The notes under the pieces are model-generated. The model was not told the DNA's origin, made no database searches, and worked only from the letters and a program-made list of their open reading frames with translations. Positions 1 through 11,986 of a stretch of DNA of 64,000 bases are shown piece after piece (within the stretch, counting starts at the first letter, position 1; every line of letters starts with the position of its first letter). The position numbers and the translations under genes are program-made. Where the stretch lies: assembly GCA_033002965.1 (NCBI GenBank), contig JAURVB010000170.1:1-64000 (forward strand). The letters run 5' to 3'. Origin of the DNA: Piper betle. Its lineage: Eukaryota > Streptophyta > Magnoliopsida > Piperales > Piperaceae.

Positions 1-435
1 AGGGGGGCAGGGGCCTGGGTCCGGGGCGGGGGCAAGGGCGGTGCCGGTTTGTTGGAGAACAGGGGAGGGAAGGGGCGGGATGCGGGGCACGTACGCGGGG
101 CCGAGGGGCGGCGACAGGGGGGGCAGGGGCAGGGGTAGGGGGGCGCCCGCGGTGGGGGGCGGGGGCAACAGCGGTGGGTTTTGTGAGAACAGGGGAGGGG
201 AAGGAAAGGGGGGGCAGGGGGCGGGGACGACGAGGGAGCGGAGGATGGGTTGGATGGGTCGGTGGCAGGCCCTCTTTATAGAATCGACGAGCGGCGGGAA
301 CGGGCGCGAGAACGCCGGGCGGGTGGGAAATTTCGTCGAGGGGGGTATTTTCGTTGTGGGCCGTCGGATCGCAATCCGACGGCCGCGATCAATGCGCTGC
401 GTTTTCACGCAGCGCACTGTAAAAGTTTCTGTGTG

Positions 436-471
<36 letters not shown>
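1..471. mobile_element. Right end of a GC-rich element abutting a (TA)n tract
   Basis: The first ~300 bases are G-rich low-complexity sequence. Near 360-385 lies an inverted pair around GCCGTCGGAT / ATCCGACGGC, then a second hairpin near 396-418 (GCGCTGCGT / ACGCAGCGC), then a pure (TA)n run at about 438-471. The same architecture (GC-rich body, a terminal hairpin containing CCGT(C/T)GGAT, then (TA)n) recurs at 33-35 kb and 47-50 kb. I therefore read this as the right end of a non-autonomous element cut by the window edge. Long open frames here are composition artefacts. Confidence 0.5.
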
Positions 472-474
<3 letters not shown>

Positions 475-537
475 TATAAAGTAATTAATTAACAATAAGT
501 AAATAACTGACATGTACAATTCTTCCAAAAGATATAT

Positions 538-1302
538 GAATGCTAGAAGTGGCACCTTTCCAGCCGTCCTGCGCCAAGATAATCTGGGCCGTCCGATTAT
601 GATCGAACGGCCCAGATTTGATAAAAAATTTTTTTCCACCACCCCCCCCTTCGACGGCGGCCGGTCGGGCGGGGGTGGGCGAGGCGGGGCGAGGGCGGCG
701 TGGGTGGGCGGAGGAGAAGGGGGAGGGCAGCGTCGGGATCTGGCCACGGCCGGCCGAGCGGGGTGGGCGAGGCGGGGCGAGGGCGGCGTGGGTGGGCGGA
801 GGAGAAGGGGGAGGGCGGCGTCCGGGATCCGGCCGCGGCCGGCCGGGCGGGGGTGGGCGAGGCGGGGCGAGGGCGGCGTGGGTGGGCGGAGGAGAAGGGG
901 GAGGGCGGCGTCCGGGATCCGGCCGCGGCCGGCCGGGCGGGGGTGGGCGAGGCGGGGCGAGGGCGGCGTGGGCGGGCGGAGGAGAAGGGGAGGGCGGCGT
1001 GGGTAGGAGGCCCTCGCCCCGCCTCGCCCACCCCCGCCCGGCCGGCCGCGACCGGATCCCGGATGCCGCCCTCCCCCTTCTCCTCCGCCCACCCACGCCG
1101 CCCTCGCCCTGCCTCGCCCACCCCCGCCCGGCTGGCCGCGGCCGGATCCCGGCCGCCGGCGAAGGAGGGGGGGTGGTGGAAATTTTTTTTTTATCAAATC
1201 TGGGCCGTTCGATCATAATCGGACGGCCCAGATTATTCTGTGGCGCAGGGGCGCTACTCTGCCTTTGGCGCAGGGTAGTGCCCCTCTTCCAAAAAGCATT
1301 AA
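538..1302. mobile_element. MITE-like inverted-repeat element with GC-rich core
   Basis: The left end (568-645) reads CTGCGCCAAGATAATCTGGGCCG and onward through a T-rich stretch. The right end (about 1173-1250) is its reverse complement, so the ends form long imperfect inverted repeats, each holding a small palindrome (GGCCGTCCGAT.../...ATCGAACGGCC). Outer similarity extends to AATGCT near 538 and AGCATT near 1302. The core (660-1160) consists of repeats of a ~95-base GC-rich unit containing GGCGGCGTGGGTGGGCGGAGG, inverted near 1010. No coding capacity is evident. Exact ends and target duplication were not resolved. Confidence 0.6.
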
Positions 1303-2262
1303 ACTGAAAGAGGGAAGGAGCTGAGCTGGTCAATATGCGAAAAGCCCATGATTTTATTGCATATTCACAACTTTGTTAGATAAACCATTTGGCCACAGTG
1401 TTGTTTATCGGAAACAGCTGAATCTAAGTCGGGGTTGATAGTGTTATTCAATAAAATGTAAATGGTGAATCATATTTAAATGATTTTTTCCCCCAATGTC
1501 ATATTTGAATGAGTTATACGTTCAAACTGATTTCCCCATATGTAGTACTAAAATCCCAATGTCATGAAAGGATTGAAGCGTCAATAGGTTGGGACGAGTT
1601 TTACTTATTTCCAAACATGTCAACTTGATGATTATTTATAAATCTACACTAATTTCGAAACAGGTTTGAAACATTATTTTTTTTCAAAAAAATCATTGTT
1701 AAATTAAATTGTTTGTATCATAATGAAAATAAAAAACAAATTATAATTCATAAATTAGTTGATCGTCTAGCTTGGCGAGACAAGCTAAGCAAACATCACT
1801 TATTGGATTACGAGAAAGAGAGAGAAACATGTACGCTTTCCTTGTTTGAAAAAAATGTGTGAAAAGAAAACGTAATGGAAAATTTATTTACAAGTCATTA
1901 TTTTAATAAAAAAGTTTAAAAATGATAGACAGTGAGAACGATGTTTTAAATAATTTTATTTTATTTCCAACTAAATACACAGAGAATATAAGAAAATTAT
2001 TTTTAATTTTTAATTTATTTTTTATTATAATCTATCAAACCAAACAGAATTTTAAGTAGATTTTGCACTTTGAGGATCTACGAGGAGCAGATTTCAAATA
2101 TTGCATAACTAAGGGGCGTTTGGGAGAAATTAAGCTCCTTGGAGGGACCTTTAGGGGTTTAAGGGTGGTTTTGGTCGTTAGGGTTTCAAGACCCCTCGCT
2201 GGAAGCCGGAGGTCGGTGGGGAGCGGCCGGTGGGGAGCGGCCGGTGGGGGCGAGTTCGCAGG
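1303..2262. other. AT-rich intergenic region upstream of the helicase gene
   Basis: No gene, RNA gene or clear repeat is seen. The last ~150 bases become GC-rich, with a short direct repeat of GGGAGCGGCCGGTG at about 2219-2247 just before the helicase start codon, as expected for a 5' untranslated region. Confidence 0.5.
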
Positions 2263-2267
2263 CTTCC

Positions 2268-5200
2268 ATGGATGACAGGCCATCGTCTTTCTTGTTCGAC
2301 GGCACTAGGTTCGATCGTAAGAGGTTTGCGGCCGATTTTGCGAGATTTCAGGTTCCCTCTCGCCCTCTTTTCACGTCCCATATTTTACTTTGGGTTATGA
2401 CTTCTTTTTTTTGTGTTGAATTTTATTGTTTGAGCTTTAAAGATTCATTTTTTAATGTACATTGAACCGTATTTTTTTAGTTTGGATTGTAAATGTTGCA
2501 TTGGTCTTCGAACTTTTGAGTTGAATTTGAATGTTTAAGCTAAAAGATTCAATCTTTATTGTCCATTGGATCGTATTTTAATAGTTTGGACTTCAATTAG
2601 TTCATTGGTTTTTTATTTTTTGTGTTGAATGCGAATGTGTGAGCTGAAAAGATAATTTTCTTTTGTGTCAATTGGTTTAATTTTTCTGATAGTTCTTTAT
2701 TTTTTTTGGTGGGGGGGGGGGGGTGGTCAGTTGGGATTTTAATGTTGATTCCCTTTTTTTAACAGAAAAAGGATGAGGAAGCACCAGTTGCAGATTCAGA
2801 AGAAGCCGATGTTTCTTTTTTGATGGGCCTGGGAAGAAACGAAAGCGAAAGACAAAGACTGCTGGTGTTATATTTTTTAATTTGTTCGTCTTTACCTTAT
2901 TCTTCTTTTTTTCGTACCCAGAGGATTGACCTTCTTTAGCTGGTTGTTTTTGTGTGTAGAACCGGTGGAAGGATTTAGTGTTTTCAAGAGTGCACAACGT
3001 GATGTGGCAAAGAACGTTACAGAAGACGAGCCTAATGGAAGAAGCAAAGCTATTAATATACAGATTGAGGTGCTATAAGTTAAATTGGGAAGATGATACT
3101 TATGAACTGCTTAGGACACGAATTGGTTTTTATTCTCATTTTGCAATGACACAGCAAGATGCTATTTTGCGTAAGAAGCATGGTATTCACATATCAGGTC
3201 ACAATGTTCCTTCTCCAATCCGAGGTTTTACACAGTTGAGCTCAAGGTTGGTATTTATATTTAGAGGGGATGGCAGATTTAGTTGCATCTGATTTTAAAT
3301 AATTGATGTTGCAGATTTAGTTGTAAACCATATTTATTGCATAACTTGGCTGAATTGGGATTCACGGAGCCAACACCTATCCAAAGGCAGGCTATTCCAG
3401 TTCTCCTCTCAGTATGCTCTTTTACAGCTTTTCCCCCTACCCTTTCTAAGACTTTGCTTGTTGACCTTGCTGATGTGAATTTTTGTTTAAAAAGATTGGC
3501 TAGTTTGTGATTATACCACGCTGAAAACTTATTAGGTGAGCAACATGTAGTAAAACCGTTTTTGAAGTAGAGCATAGCAGTATTGAGTCAGTGATGCCCG
3601 TAATAATTAAATAAAAGAAAGTTGCAATGTCTATTCAATTATAGTTGGTGAGTGTTAAATTGTTGGTTGGATTGTTGATGATTAGGGGCGAGAATGTTTT
3701 GCTTGTGCACCAACAGGTTCAGGAAAGACCTTGGCGTTTTTATGCCCCATACTTATGAAACTCAAGGTAAATATTTAGTGTGTATTATGCAAAAGTAGGT
3801 GAGGAATATATTTCTGTTTTGTTCACAATTTGTCTTCTTTATGTCAGCATGGATCTAAGGATGGTATCCGTGCCATTATCCTCTGTCCAACACGCGAATT
3901 AGCTGCACAAACAACCAGAGAATGCAAAAAATTGTCCAACGGAAAAAAATTTCATATTAAATTGATGACAAAGGAGCTTGCCAAGTGCGGTGATTTTGAA
4001 AAAATGCTTTGTGACATACTTGTGTCCACCCCACTTCGGTTAGATTATGCTTTAAGAAAAGGAAGCTCAATTTAAGCAGGTATGCTATGTGATTAAAAGG
4101 TCAATGGTATTTTTAGGGCATTCTTTTTAGATGCTGAAAAATCATGATTGCTATATTACATTATAATGCATATAGTCTGTTATTGTTTAATAGTATCTTC
4201 AAATTTCAATATATTAAAAAAATGAACATTGCAACTGTGCGTGTCTTGAATAGATTTCAGTTGGTGGTAGTGGAAATATCATTCACTCTGTCTTTTGTGT
4301 TCATGCGACAGATGCTGATCTGTTAACAAAAGCTTTATTTGTCTAGTGATTGTAATCCTTGTATTAATATACAGGTATGCTATTAGCTGTTTGTAAATAT
4401 GGGACATTGTAAATGAAAGTGCCTGGTATTTATTGATGCATAACTTAGAATTCATGCATCCATGCATTTGGTCCAAACTCATTTAATTAGTTTTGGCAGG
4501 CTTTTGCTAATGGCTTGTGCTTTTGAGCAGGGTTGAATTTCTTATATTGGATGAATCTGATAAGCTTTTTGAGCTTGGATTTGTTCAACAGATTGACTCT
4601 GTTGTCAAAGCATGCTCAAACCCATCCATAATACGTGCATTGTTCAGTGCTACTTTGCCTGATTTTGTCGAAGAACTTGCACGAACAATAATGCATGACG
4701 CGGTTCGAATAATTATTGGGCGGAAGTAAGAAAATTTATCTTTTTTTCTATCGTCTCTGAGTTATTTGTAACTGTACTTATTCGGTGAGAAGTCATACTT
4801 GGGTTTGGTCTTCAGAAACTCTGCTTCAGAATTGGTGAATCAGAAACTAATTTATGCCGGAAGCGAGGAGGGAAAGCTACTAGCATTACGTCAAAGTTTT
4901 GCTGAGGTATGGCACTTGATAGGTGTATGATAAGCGTTACAATATGCCAGAACTTTGTGGTTTCGATTTCACTTGGATGATATTTTTGCATGGAGGTATT
5001 ACCTGAATGTGTTTTAAAAGCATATTTGCTTATGATTATTGGATATTCTGAAGCAGCTAGCGAGTTTGCATTTCTGATCTATTCAGGTCTTCTATATGGA
5101 TCACAATTATGGTTTTGTGCTTTCTTGCCTCTATATAAATATTCATCCCTACGATATTTGGGGTGGTAAGATTACATTAAATGAGTCACTAGAAGCCCAC

Positions 5201-6601
5201 ATCCAAATTTGATTGAGTCCATGCAACTGTTTTGGCACTTGAATTAGAATTCAACTATTGGGTGAACTTGGGTTGACATATGGAAATGGGCATGATTCTG
5301 GACTCCTCGTCTGTATGGGTAATGGTTGTAGCATCAAGATTTTTGCCTGACCCTGAAGTCCAGCTGGGTTTACAGTTGGACTTTTGATATCATAGTTAGA
5401 GTTTTATTTTTTAATGTTTTAGGTTTACTGGCATACAGATGTGTATAAGAGAGGCTAAAGAGTAATAAAACAACCTTCTGTAAGGCCTTACAGCACAATG
5501 AAGATGATAACACATGTTAATATTGCAAGTGGGCTTTTTAAGAAGGTTGATCAATGAGATTATATCAAGTCATGTTGATTACTTATTAAAGTACGGTTCT
5601 GGCCCCTCAAGTTCCTTTCCTGATTATTACATGCCTTCTTGTCATACATTGAAAATTGTCATATATCACATTTTTGTCCTGTTAAGTAGTTTTTTCTCTC
5701 AAAGTATTAGTTTCGTTTGAAAAATATTTGGTTGATACTGTTTGAAGATGTTATCTTTCGTGCTTTGGGGTGATCCAAGTTACCTGTTTGATTGTCAGAG
5801 TTTGAACCCTCCTGTACTAGTGTTTGTCCAAAGCAAGGATCGAGCAAAGGAGCTCTTTAAAGAATTGGCATTTGATGATATCAAGGCAGATGTTGTTCAT
5901 GCTGATTTATCTCAAATGCAGGTAAAATTGCAATTTGTACTATCTTGGTTGTTTGGAAGTACAAAAATGCCTAACCTACATTGCAAGTTCTCTTGTTATG
6001 CTAATACTAGCTATCCAATATTTTTGGAGTAATGGAAATGGACTATTTGTTACTTGTGCAGCGAGATAATGCTGTTGATAACTTCCGGGCGGGAAGGACA
6101 TGGGTTTTAATTGCCACTGATGTCGTAGCTCGTGGAATGGACTTCAAGGGAGTAGATTGCGTAATTAACTATGACTTCCCTGATTCCGCGGCATCATACA
6201 TCCACCGTATTGGTATGAACTGTTTATTGTGTTTTATGATCATGTTCTGGGTCAATATCGGACGTCCTTCTCAAAATTTCTGTTCTATTGTTTATTGGTG
6301 ATTTTTGGTGTCAATAGGAAGGTCTGGCAGAGCTGGGAGAAATGGCAAAGCCATAACGTTGTACACTGAGGAAGATGTTCCATTTTTGCGCAATATAGCT
6401 AATGTCATGCAAGCTTGCGGCTGCGAGGTTCCATCTTGGATTCTTTCATTGCCAAAGCTGCGTAAGAAAAAGCATCGTCCTATGAGGGAACCTATATCTA
6501 CTAGTCCTGATGAAAACCCAGAGACAACACCTAGGCTCGGACAACAGGACATAGTGAAAAAAATTGCACGTAGACCAAAATCTATTCGAAAAAGAGGGTG
6601 A
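2268..6601 (+). CDS. RH57: DEAD-box ATP-dependent RNA helicase, Rok1/DDX52/RH57 type (two frameshifts)
   Basis: The family is nucleolar and acts in 18S rRNA processing. Twelve exons fit splice sites and phase: 2268-2351, 2766-2864, 2960-3069, 3155-3246, 3315-3411, 3686-3766, 3848-4079, 4531-4725, 4816-4906, 5799-5921, 6062-6212, 6318-6601. Motifs in order: Q motif [11 protein letters not shown] (exon 5), Walker A APTGSGKT (exon 6), PTRELA (exon 7), DESD in place of DEAD and SAT (exon 8), ARGMDFKG (exon 11), [11 protein letters not shown] across the last junction. The tail is basic. Exons 2 and 7 are each exactly one base short; adding one base to each gives an unbroken frame of about 546 codons, the family's size. 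As written, the exon 7 error creates a stop at 4073-4075. The ATG at 2268 begins the conserved short start [15 protein letters not shown]. Confidence 0.88.
4907..5798 (+). other. Long intron 9 of the helicase gene
   Basis: 892 bases between exon 9 (SFAE) and exon 10 (SLNPPV). No coding sequence is seen. Positions 5437-5452 match 16 consecutive bases of the Tn5 transposase mosaic end (AGATGTGTATAAGAGA), discussed as a finding. Confidence 0.7.
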
Positions 6602-6904
6602 TTCCAAAGCTGTGAATGACGACTGAAGGTGAAATTAAATTTGCGTCAAATTTTCTTCTGATTTATGTTGTATGCCTTGGAAACGATGATTTGGTGGCAA
6701 ATATTCTTGGATTGCAGTGATAATGGCAGAACTATATTATTCCAGACTAGTCATTTACCATTGTGGTGTTCCATTTATGAATCGTAAGGTCATCACAAGT
6801 TCAAAACATACATTTTCAAAGTCCATAACCCAAACAATCTACGAAAAAACAATGCAGGGGGAAGTTTAATCTCTAGTTTCCAAGATAAATTTGGTTGTGC
6901 GGGT
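6602..6904. other. Convergent 3' untranslated/intergenic gap
   Basis: About 300 bases between the stop codons of the helicase (+) and the AWPM-19-like gene (-). It probably holds both 3' untranslated regions. Nothing else is recognised. Confidence 0.6.
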
Positions 6905-7848
6905 TTAAACTCTTCCTGTAGTGTAGGACTGCTTGTAGGTCACCTCTCTCACTCCAACATTCAGTGCTCCCATACAAAACAACTGTGTGCCGCTCAAGAT
7001 TATTATCAGTGCTTCCAAGGTCCTCTGCAAGACAGAGAAAACAGGGTTATTCTACACTGCTAGTTCGCCATTTATGGTCGATGTGTTTGGTAGTGAATTT
7101 TACCAGGGGAGCATCTCTCCCTCCTATGTGAATCTCCTTGCACGCCAACCTGTAAAAGGAAGAAAAGTTTGAGAGTAACAACTGTCTGGTGTTATATACT
7201 GCAAGAGATAAGTTGTAGTCTTCTAGCGGCAAAACCCACAAAATAGTGGCATACTGGCATTGCCAAGTAAATGAGATCGTTGCTAGAGATTTACCCCATG
7301 GCAAGGACGGTAAGAGCCCATGCAGTGATAGAATGGGCAGCAGATGAGTACAAGTGTGCTTCACTCCAACGAATAACGCTGTAGATGCCGGCAATAGAAA
7401 CGCCAACACCGACGGCTCCGGCGACCAGGGAGAAGATGGCAAAGAATCCTGTAGCAAAGTTCCCAATGGGGAAGTAGATTGGAAAGAAGCGAACCGGGAT
7501 CGATTTGTTCGACGCTGCCATAAACAAGAACGGCAAGAGAGCTTTTGGGTATCAAAACAGATAAGCGTAGGCGAAGATTTAGCAACGAGGAAAGCATACA
7601 TACATTAATGAAAAACGAATAACATAAAAATGATTTTCCATTAGGATTAAGGATCAAGCGAAACTCCAAGCTTTTATGAGGTGTACAAGCTTGACGAAAT
7701 GGGTTCACTTGTGGCTTTTACCTGATTGGAATGTCTCGTCAATCCCTGTTTTGATTGCCCATCCTGCGATCGCTAGTACAATGCCGTATAAGAAGAGATT
7801 ACATACGAGGAGGAAGAATGCGAAAGATTTTGCGCCTTCGCCTGCCAT
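6905..7848 (-). CDS. AWPM-19-like plasma-membrane protein
   Basis: Plant-specific small four-helix membrane proteins; founding members are linked to abscisic acid and cold responses, and some are proposed to aid ABA transport. Four exons on the minus strand: 7848-7722, 7514-7295, 7149-7104, 7024-6905. The lengths sum to 513 bases, giving 170 residues, the family's usual size. The protein starts MAGEGAKSFAFFLL, has a first hydrophobic helix (about residues 9-30), the family motif FPIYFPIGNFATGFF, two glycine/alanine-rich helices, the motif CKEIHIGG near residue 123 and LEALIIILSGTQLF in the last helix. All phases join cleanly, so the gene looks intact. The ATG at 7848 is the first in frame and matches family N termini. 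Confidence 0.9.
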
Positions 7849-7920
7849 GGCTGGTAAACCAAATAGGTAGCTACAGCCTACAACTATATTTAACTGCGAC
7901 TCTGAGAATACAAGACATCA

Positions 7921-7930
7921 AAATATATAG
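7921..7930 (-). promoter_or_regulatory. Candidate TATA box for the AWPM-19-like gene
   Basis: Minus-strand CTATATATTT lies about 75 bases upstream of the start codon, a plausible distance for a short 5' leader. A CACGTG core at 8484-8489 could serve as an ABA-response-type G-box, but it lies within the neighbouring LTR, so its relevance is speculative. Confidence 0.4.
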
Positions 7931-8309
7931 ACGTTCTACCCTTTCTTCTTATTCGTTGAAAGCATATCTTAAACTGAAAGAAAGAGAATTATCCCTCCCT
8001 TGTGGAGTTGTTTATTTTCTTGAGAGGAGGGAGAGGAAGTTGCTTACCATGAACGATAACTCAAAGTACCAAACTCATACGGTCACATCAGACTACGTTG
8101 AACTAGATTCCTCAAACTTGGAGATTATATAAATCAATGGTCAGGTTTAATATCTGAAACTTGAACTTAGAGGAAAGGATCACTTTTTTTATTTCTAAAC
8201 AAAATATCTTAAATTGCATCGTTGCAATTCCTTTCGCCAGCTTGTGCCAAGCGAAGACAATATCTCTGGAGTTGAGAAAAGAGTACCTTGTCAAGAAATC
8301 ACAAAAGAT

Positions 8310-8860
8310 GTATTACTACACCTTAGATATGTCCATGATTCCCTTTTCCGTAAATACAAAAAATTAAAACTTTATTTTGGGCAAATACTAAAATTTTGTA
8401 GAGTCACTTCATTGAAAGAAATAAAAGCAACATCAAATATTTTTTTCTTTAGTTTTTGGGTTTGGGTTTCGGAGAAAAAAGGTCACGTGGAGAAAAAGAA
8501 AATTGCGTGGATTGAATAAAGGTTAATATTTTGTTGAGATTCGTTTGCAATCATTAATGATAACTTCGTCACGTTCTTAATCTATAATATTTTTTTTATT
8601 ATTAATACCAATTATATAAAAATTACAATAAATTGGTATTGAAGAATTTATTCTCATATAGATATTTTCTTTATCAAGTTGTGAACTTTAACTTCGTCAC
8701 TTGCTTCGTGGTTTTTTTCCCAATTTGAAATTTTCCACGTAAAATTTGGTTTGTCCGTACTGGAAAGTATTTCCTTTTGGGTTAATGTAGTGTCTATTTT
8801 GATTGGTACTTCTCATCCTTATGTCTTGAAATTAAAATTGTATTTGGTTAACGCAACAAG
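8310..8860 (+). repeat. 5' LTR of the copia element
   Basis: Shares GGGCAAATAC...TTTTGTAGA, TTTTTGGGTTT...GGAGA, TTCTTAATCTRTAA and a TTGTGAACTTTAACTTSG segment with 10687-11199 in the same order. Considerable divergence between the pair indicates an old insertion. Confidence 0.7.
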
Positions 8861-9205
8861 TGATATCAGTCAAGTTGGTTGGTTGCAAATTTTGATTGTT
8901 GATATTTTCTGCCTACTAGGTGTTTAACGAAATTTTTAAGAGCCTAGTTGGTGTGTTTGTTATTTATATTTCAACAAGATGGTTGATGAGAAGCAGGTTA
9001 AGATGATATCTCTTAAGAGACATAGTAACTGATATTTTTAGAAAGGAAAAATGATTGATCATTTATATTTTAAGGATTTGTATGAACCTATCACTAGTCA
9101 GAAACTGGTAGAGGTGACTGATAAAGACTGGAATAAATTGGATATGAAGGCTATGACCTGTTTGAGATAATGGATAGATGAAGTTGTGTATATCATATTT
9201 CTAAA

Positions 9206-9403
9206 TTGACATCCTCAAGAGTAATATGGGATAAACTCCAAGAAGTTTATGTGAGGAATACTAGTGACAACAAAACCCTTTTGATAAGGAAATTAATGAA
9301 CTTAAGGTATAAAGATGGAAGTGACATAAGTGAGCATCTCAATGAGATGAAGAGTATTATTACTCAACTTGCCAAGATGAAGATGACTTTAGATGATGAA
9401 TGA
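9206..9403 (+). pseudogene. Copia gag fragment
   Basis: 65 residues with the copia-type capsid pattern: SRVIWDKLQEVYV, LLIRKLMNLRYKDG, then a helix with HLNEMKSIITQL. It is flanked by stops. Downstream, 9661-9705 encodes the first part of a zinc knuckle (CYNCNKIGHIKR); a frame change is needed to reach the last cysteine (DCW). Remnant only. Confidence 0.75.
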
Positions 9404-9783
9404 TAAGCTATCCTGCTCTTTAACATATTGCCAGAGAGCTGGAAAACATTGGTGATCTCTTTGAGTAATGCTGTCCTGGATGGAAAACTCACAATCTACA
9501 TGATAACAAGCAGTTTACTAAATGAGGAGGTGAGAAGAAAATCTCTATTGACTTAAGTATTTTATGCGTTAGTGTCAAAAGAGGCAAGATGTAGATTAAG
9601 AAATGAAGACATAGACATAAGGGACAAGAGTCAAGGAAGGTCTAAATCCAGGAAGTACTTGAAGTGTTATAATTGTAACAAGATAGGTCATATCAAAAGG
9701 ATTGTTGGAAACTAAAGAAAGACCTGAAAAATAAGGATAACAAAGATCAAAGAAAAATAAATACTAATGTTGTACATGATGAC

Positions 9784-10167
9784 ATGGTGATTATTTCTTA
9801 TTGTGGGAATGGTTGTTTGATGGCTGATTGTGATGTTAGTTGGGTAGTTGACTCTGGAGCATTATTTTATGTAATTCCAAGTAAAAATTTCTTTACTACC
9901 TATGATCCTTCAGATTTGGATATAGTAAAAATGAGAAATAATGATACTTCTAAAATTGTGGGACTTGGAGATGTGCATATAATAAGAAACACAGGTTACA
10001 AATGGGTACTTAAAAATGTTAGACATATTCCAGATTTGAAGGTGAGTTTGTTGTCAATTGGAGTGCTTAATAATAAAGTATTTGGTTTACAATTTGCACA
10101 AGGTGTGTGGAAACTTGTGAAAAGTTCTATTGTTGTTGCTAAAGGGAATAAGTGTTGTAGTTTATAG
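9784..10167 (+). pseudogene. Copia aspartic protease fragment
   Basis: The open segment contains the protease active-site motif VVDSGA near residue 20 and the conserved VRHIPDLKVSLLSIG segment, both typical of copia polyproteins between gag and integrase. It ends in a stop before the pre-integrase region, which continues after 10230 (LWHY, then RHMSEKGL). Confidence 0.8.
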
Positions 10168-10245
10168 AAGACTTAGACGAGTCTAATTCAAGGGGAGGTT
10201 AATATCTCTTTACTTGATTCTATTGCTAATTTGTGGCACTATTGA

Positions 10246-10560
10246 TTGAGACACATGAGTGAGAAGGGATTAAAGACATTGAAGAAGCTAAATCTCCTTC
10301 CCAAGGTCAAGGACATCAAAATTAGTTGTTGTGACCATTGTTTGGTGGGGAAACATTGTAGAACATCCTTTGCAAGCAAAAGTACAAGAAAGCCAGAAGT
10401 TCTTGAGTTGGTACACACGGATGTGTGTGGGCCTATGGAGGGAAAATTTCTTGGCGGTTCTATTTATTTTGTCACTTTTATTTATAATACCTTTAGGAAG
10501 GTGCAGGCTTATTTTGTCACTTTTATTTCTTGGCAGATGTGTGTGGGCCTATTGAAATGA
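10246..10560 (+). pseudogene. Copia GAG-pre-integrase and integrase N-terminal fragment
   Basis: Contains the zinc-binding style residues CCDHC (about 10328-10342) and HTDVCGPM, the start of the copia integrase core. The sequence is then lost: after 10560 only ~100 bases remain before the polypurine tract, so most of integrase and all of reverse transcriptase/RNase H were deleted. An internal repeat (ILSLLF-encoding, 10470-10530) suggests a local duplication. Confidence 0.7.
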
Positions 10561-10686
10561 ATGTTTCAAACATGATAACTAAAGTTGTATCAAAAGAAAA
10601 ACATGTTTACTACAGGAATGGAGCAGGCATGGATTGAGCTTCTTATGCTGGCTAGAGGTATTTCATGGAGTCGGGAAGGGGAGGTT

Positions 10687-11199
10687 TGTTGGGTTATCCC
10701 ACCTCCATAAATACATAAAGTACAACCCTATTTCGGGCAAATACCAAGATTTTGTAGATTTGCTTCGTTGAAAGGAAAAAACAATGTCAGACGTTTTTCT
10801 TCTTTGGTTTTTGGGTTTTGGAGAGAAAGGGTCATGAAGGGAAAAAGAAAAATTACGTAGATTAAAGAAAAGTGAATGTTTTGTTAAAATTCATTTGTAA
10901 TCATCAATGGTAACCTCGCCAAGTTCTTAATCTGTAAGATTTTTTCTTTTATGGTTAACACCAATTGTGTAAAATTACAATAAATTTGTATTGAGGAGTT
11001 TGTTATCTTATAGATATTTTTTATCAAGTTGTGAACTTTAACTTGGCCATTTGCCTTATAGTTTTTCCCAAAATTTGAAAATTTTCATGTAAAATTTGCT
11101 TTATCTATATTTGAAGGTATTTCCTTTTAGGTTAATGTGTTGTGTATTTTGATTGGTATTTCTAACCCGGTTGAAATGAGAATTTTGTTTGGTTAATCC
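10687..11199 (+). repeat. 3' LTR of the copia element, interrupted at its end
   Basis: Begins TGTTGGGTTATCC directly after the purine tract and follows the left LTR to TTTGGTTAA. There the hAT inverted end starts (11200). The residual LTR end may continue after the hAT at 14728 (GTTAATGA). Confidence 0.7.
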
Positions 11200-11986
11200 C
11201 ATGGTTGCATAAATCAGAATCGGTTTTCGAGGAGTCGGAATTGGAATCGGAATCGGTCTAAATCGGCCAGGAATCGGTTCAGTTGAATCGGTCCAAATTG
11301 GTCATATACAAAAATTTGACAACTCATAACATAAATACTTGAAATACATAATTATATAATTTTTGAACATAAATACACAAATTTATAATTTAATACAAGT
11401 ATAAAAGAGCATCACAATTTATCATCACAAATGTCCAAAATTATACCATGTTGCTCCCACCATGATGTTACATTTGACAAATTGATTTACTTATAAGCTT
11501 GCAATAAACATGAAATCTGGAGAAATGTGGATTTTACCTGGGTGAAGGACTTTTCTATTGGTAATTGCAAGAGAATGTCCAAAATCTCCTTTTGTAGATA
11601 CAAAATCAGACCACTACAAAATATTAAAACAAAATAAATCATCATATTTAGTTATACATAAACATTTGTATATAAAAATTAAAAATAATAGTATCTTGAC
11701 CTGCAAAGATGCCATGGATCGAGCTACCTGATTGACTTCTAAACGACAAATGACATCATTGAATGCACGATACACCTCACTTGGTTACAAAATTATTCCC
11801 AATCAAACATAAGCAATATGAAATTGTTAAAAAAATCATAAAAAGTATGTAAGTCAAATAAGAGCATACAATGGTAGAGTTAGGGCGATAACGAGTTTGA
11901 GGATTAAGCATATATGCTGCAGCATGAAGAAGATGACAAAATTGATTCGCCCATCGCTTGGTGATGATATCAACAAATAACTTGTA

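Larger units (their letters stand above)
8310..11199 (+). mobile_element. Decayed Ty1/copia LTR retrotransposon, internally truncated
   Basis: Two related long repeats (about 8310-8860 and 10687-11199) flank fragments in element order: gag, zinc knuckle, protease, GAG-pre-integrase and the start of integrase. Reverse transcriptase and RNase H are missing. A sequence like the initiator-tRNA primer site (TGATATCAG) follows the left LTR at about 8863. A purine tract (GGGAAGGGGAGG, 10671-10684) precedes the right LTR, which begins TGTTGGG. Frames are broken by stops and indels, so the element is dead. Its right LTR end is interrupted by the hAT element starting at 11200. Exact left boundary uncertain. 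Confidence 0.8.

Noticed and set aside
436..1333. Overlapping open frames of 160-280 codons on both strands
   Set aside because: They are Gly/Arg/Pro/Ala-rich translations of GC-rich repeats within an inverted-repeat element and have no domain pattern.
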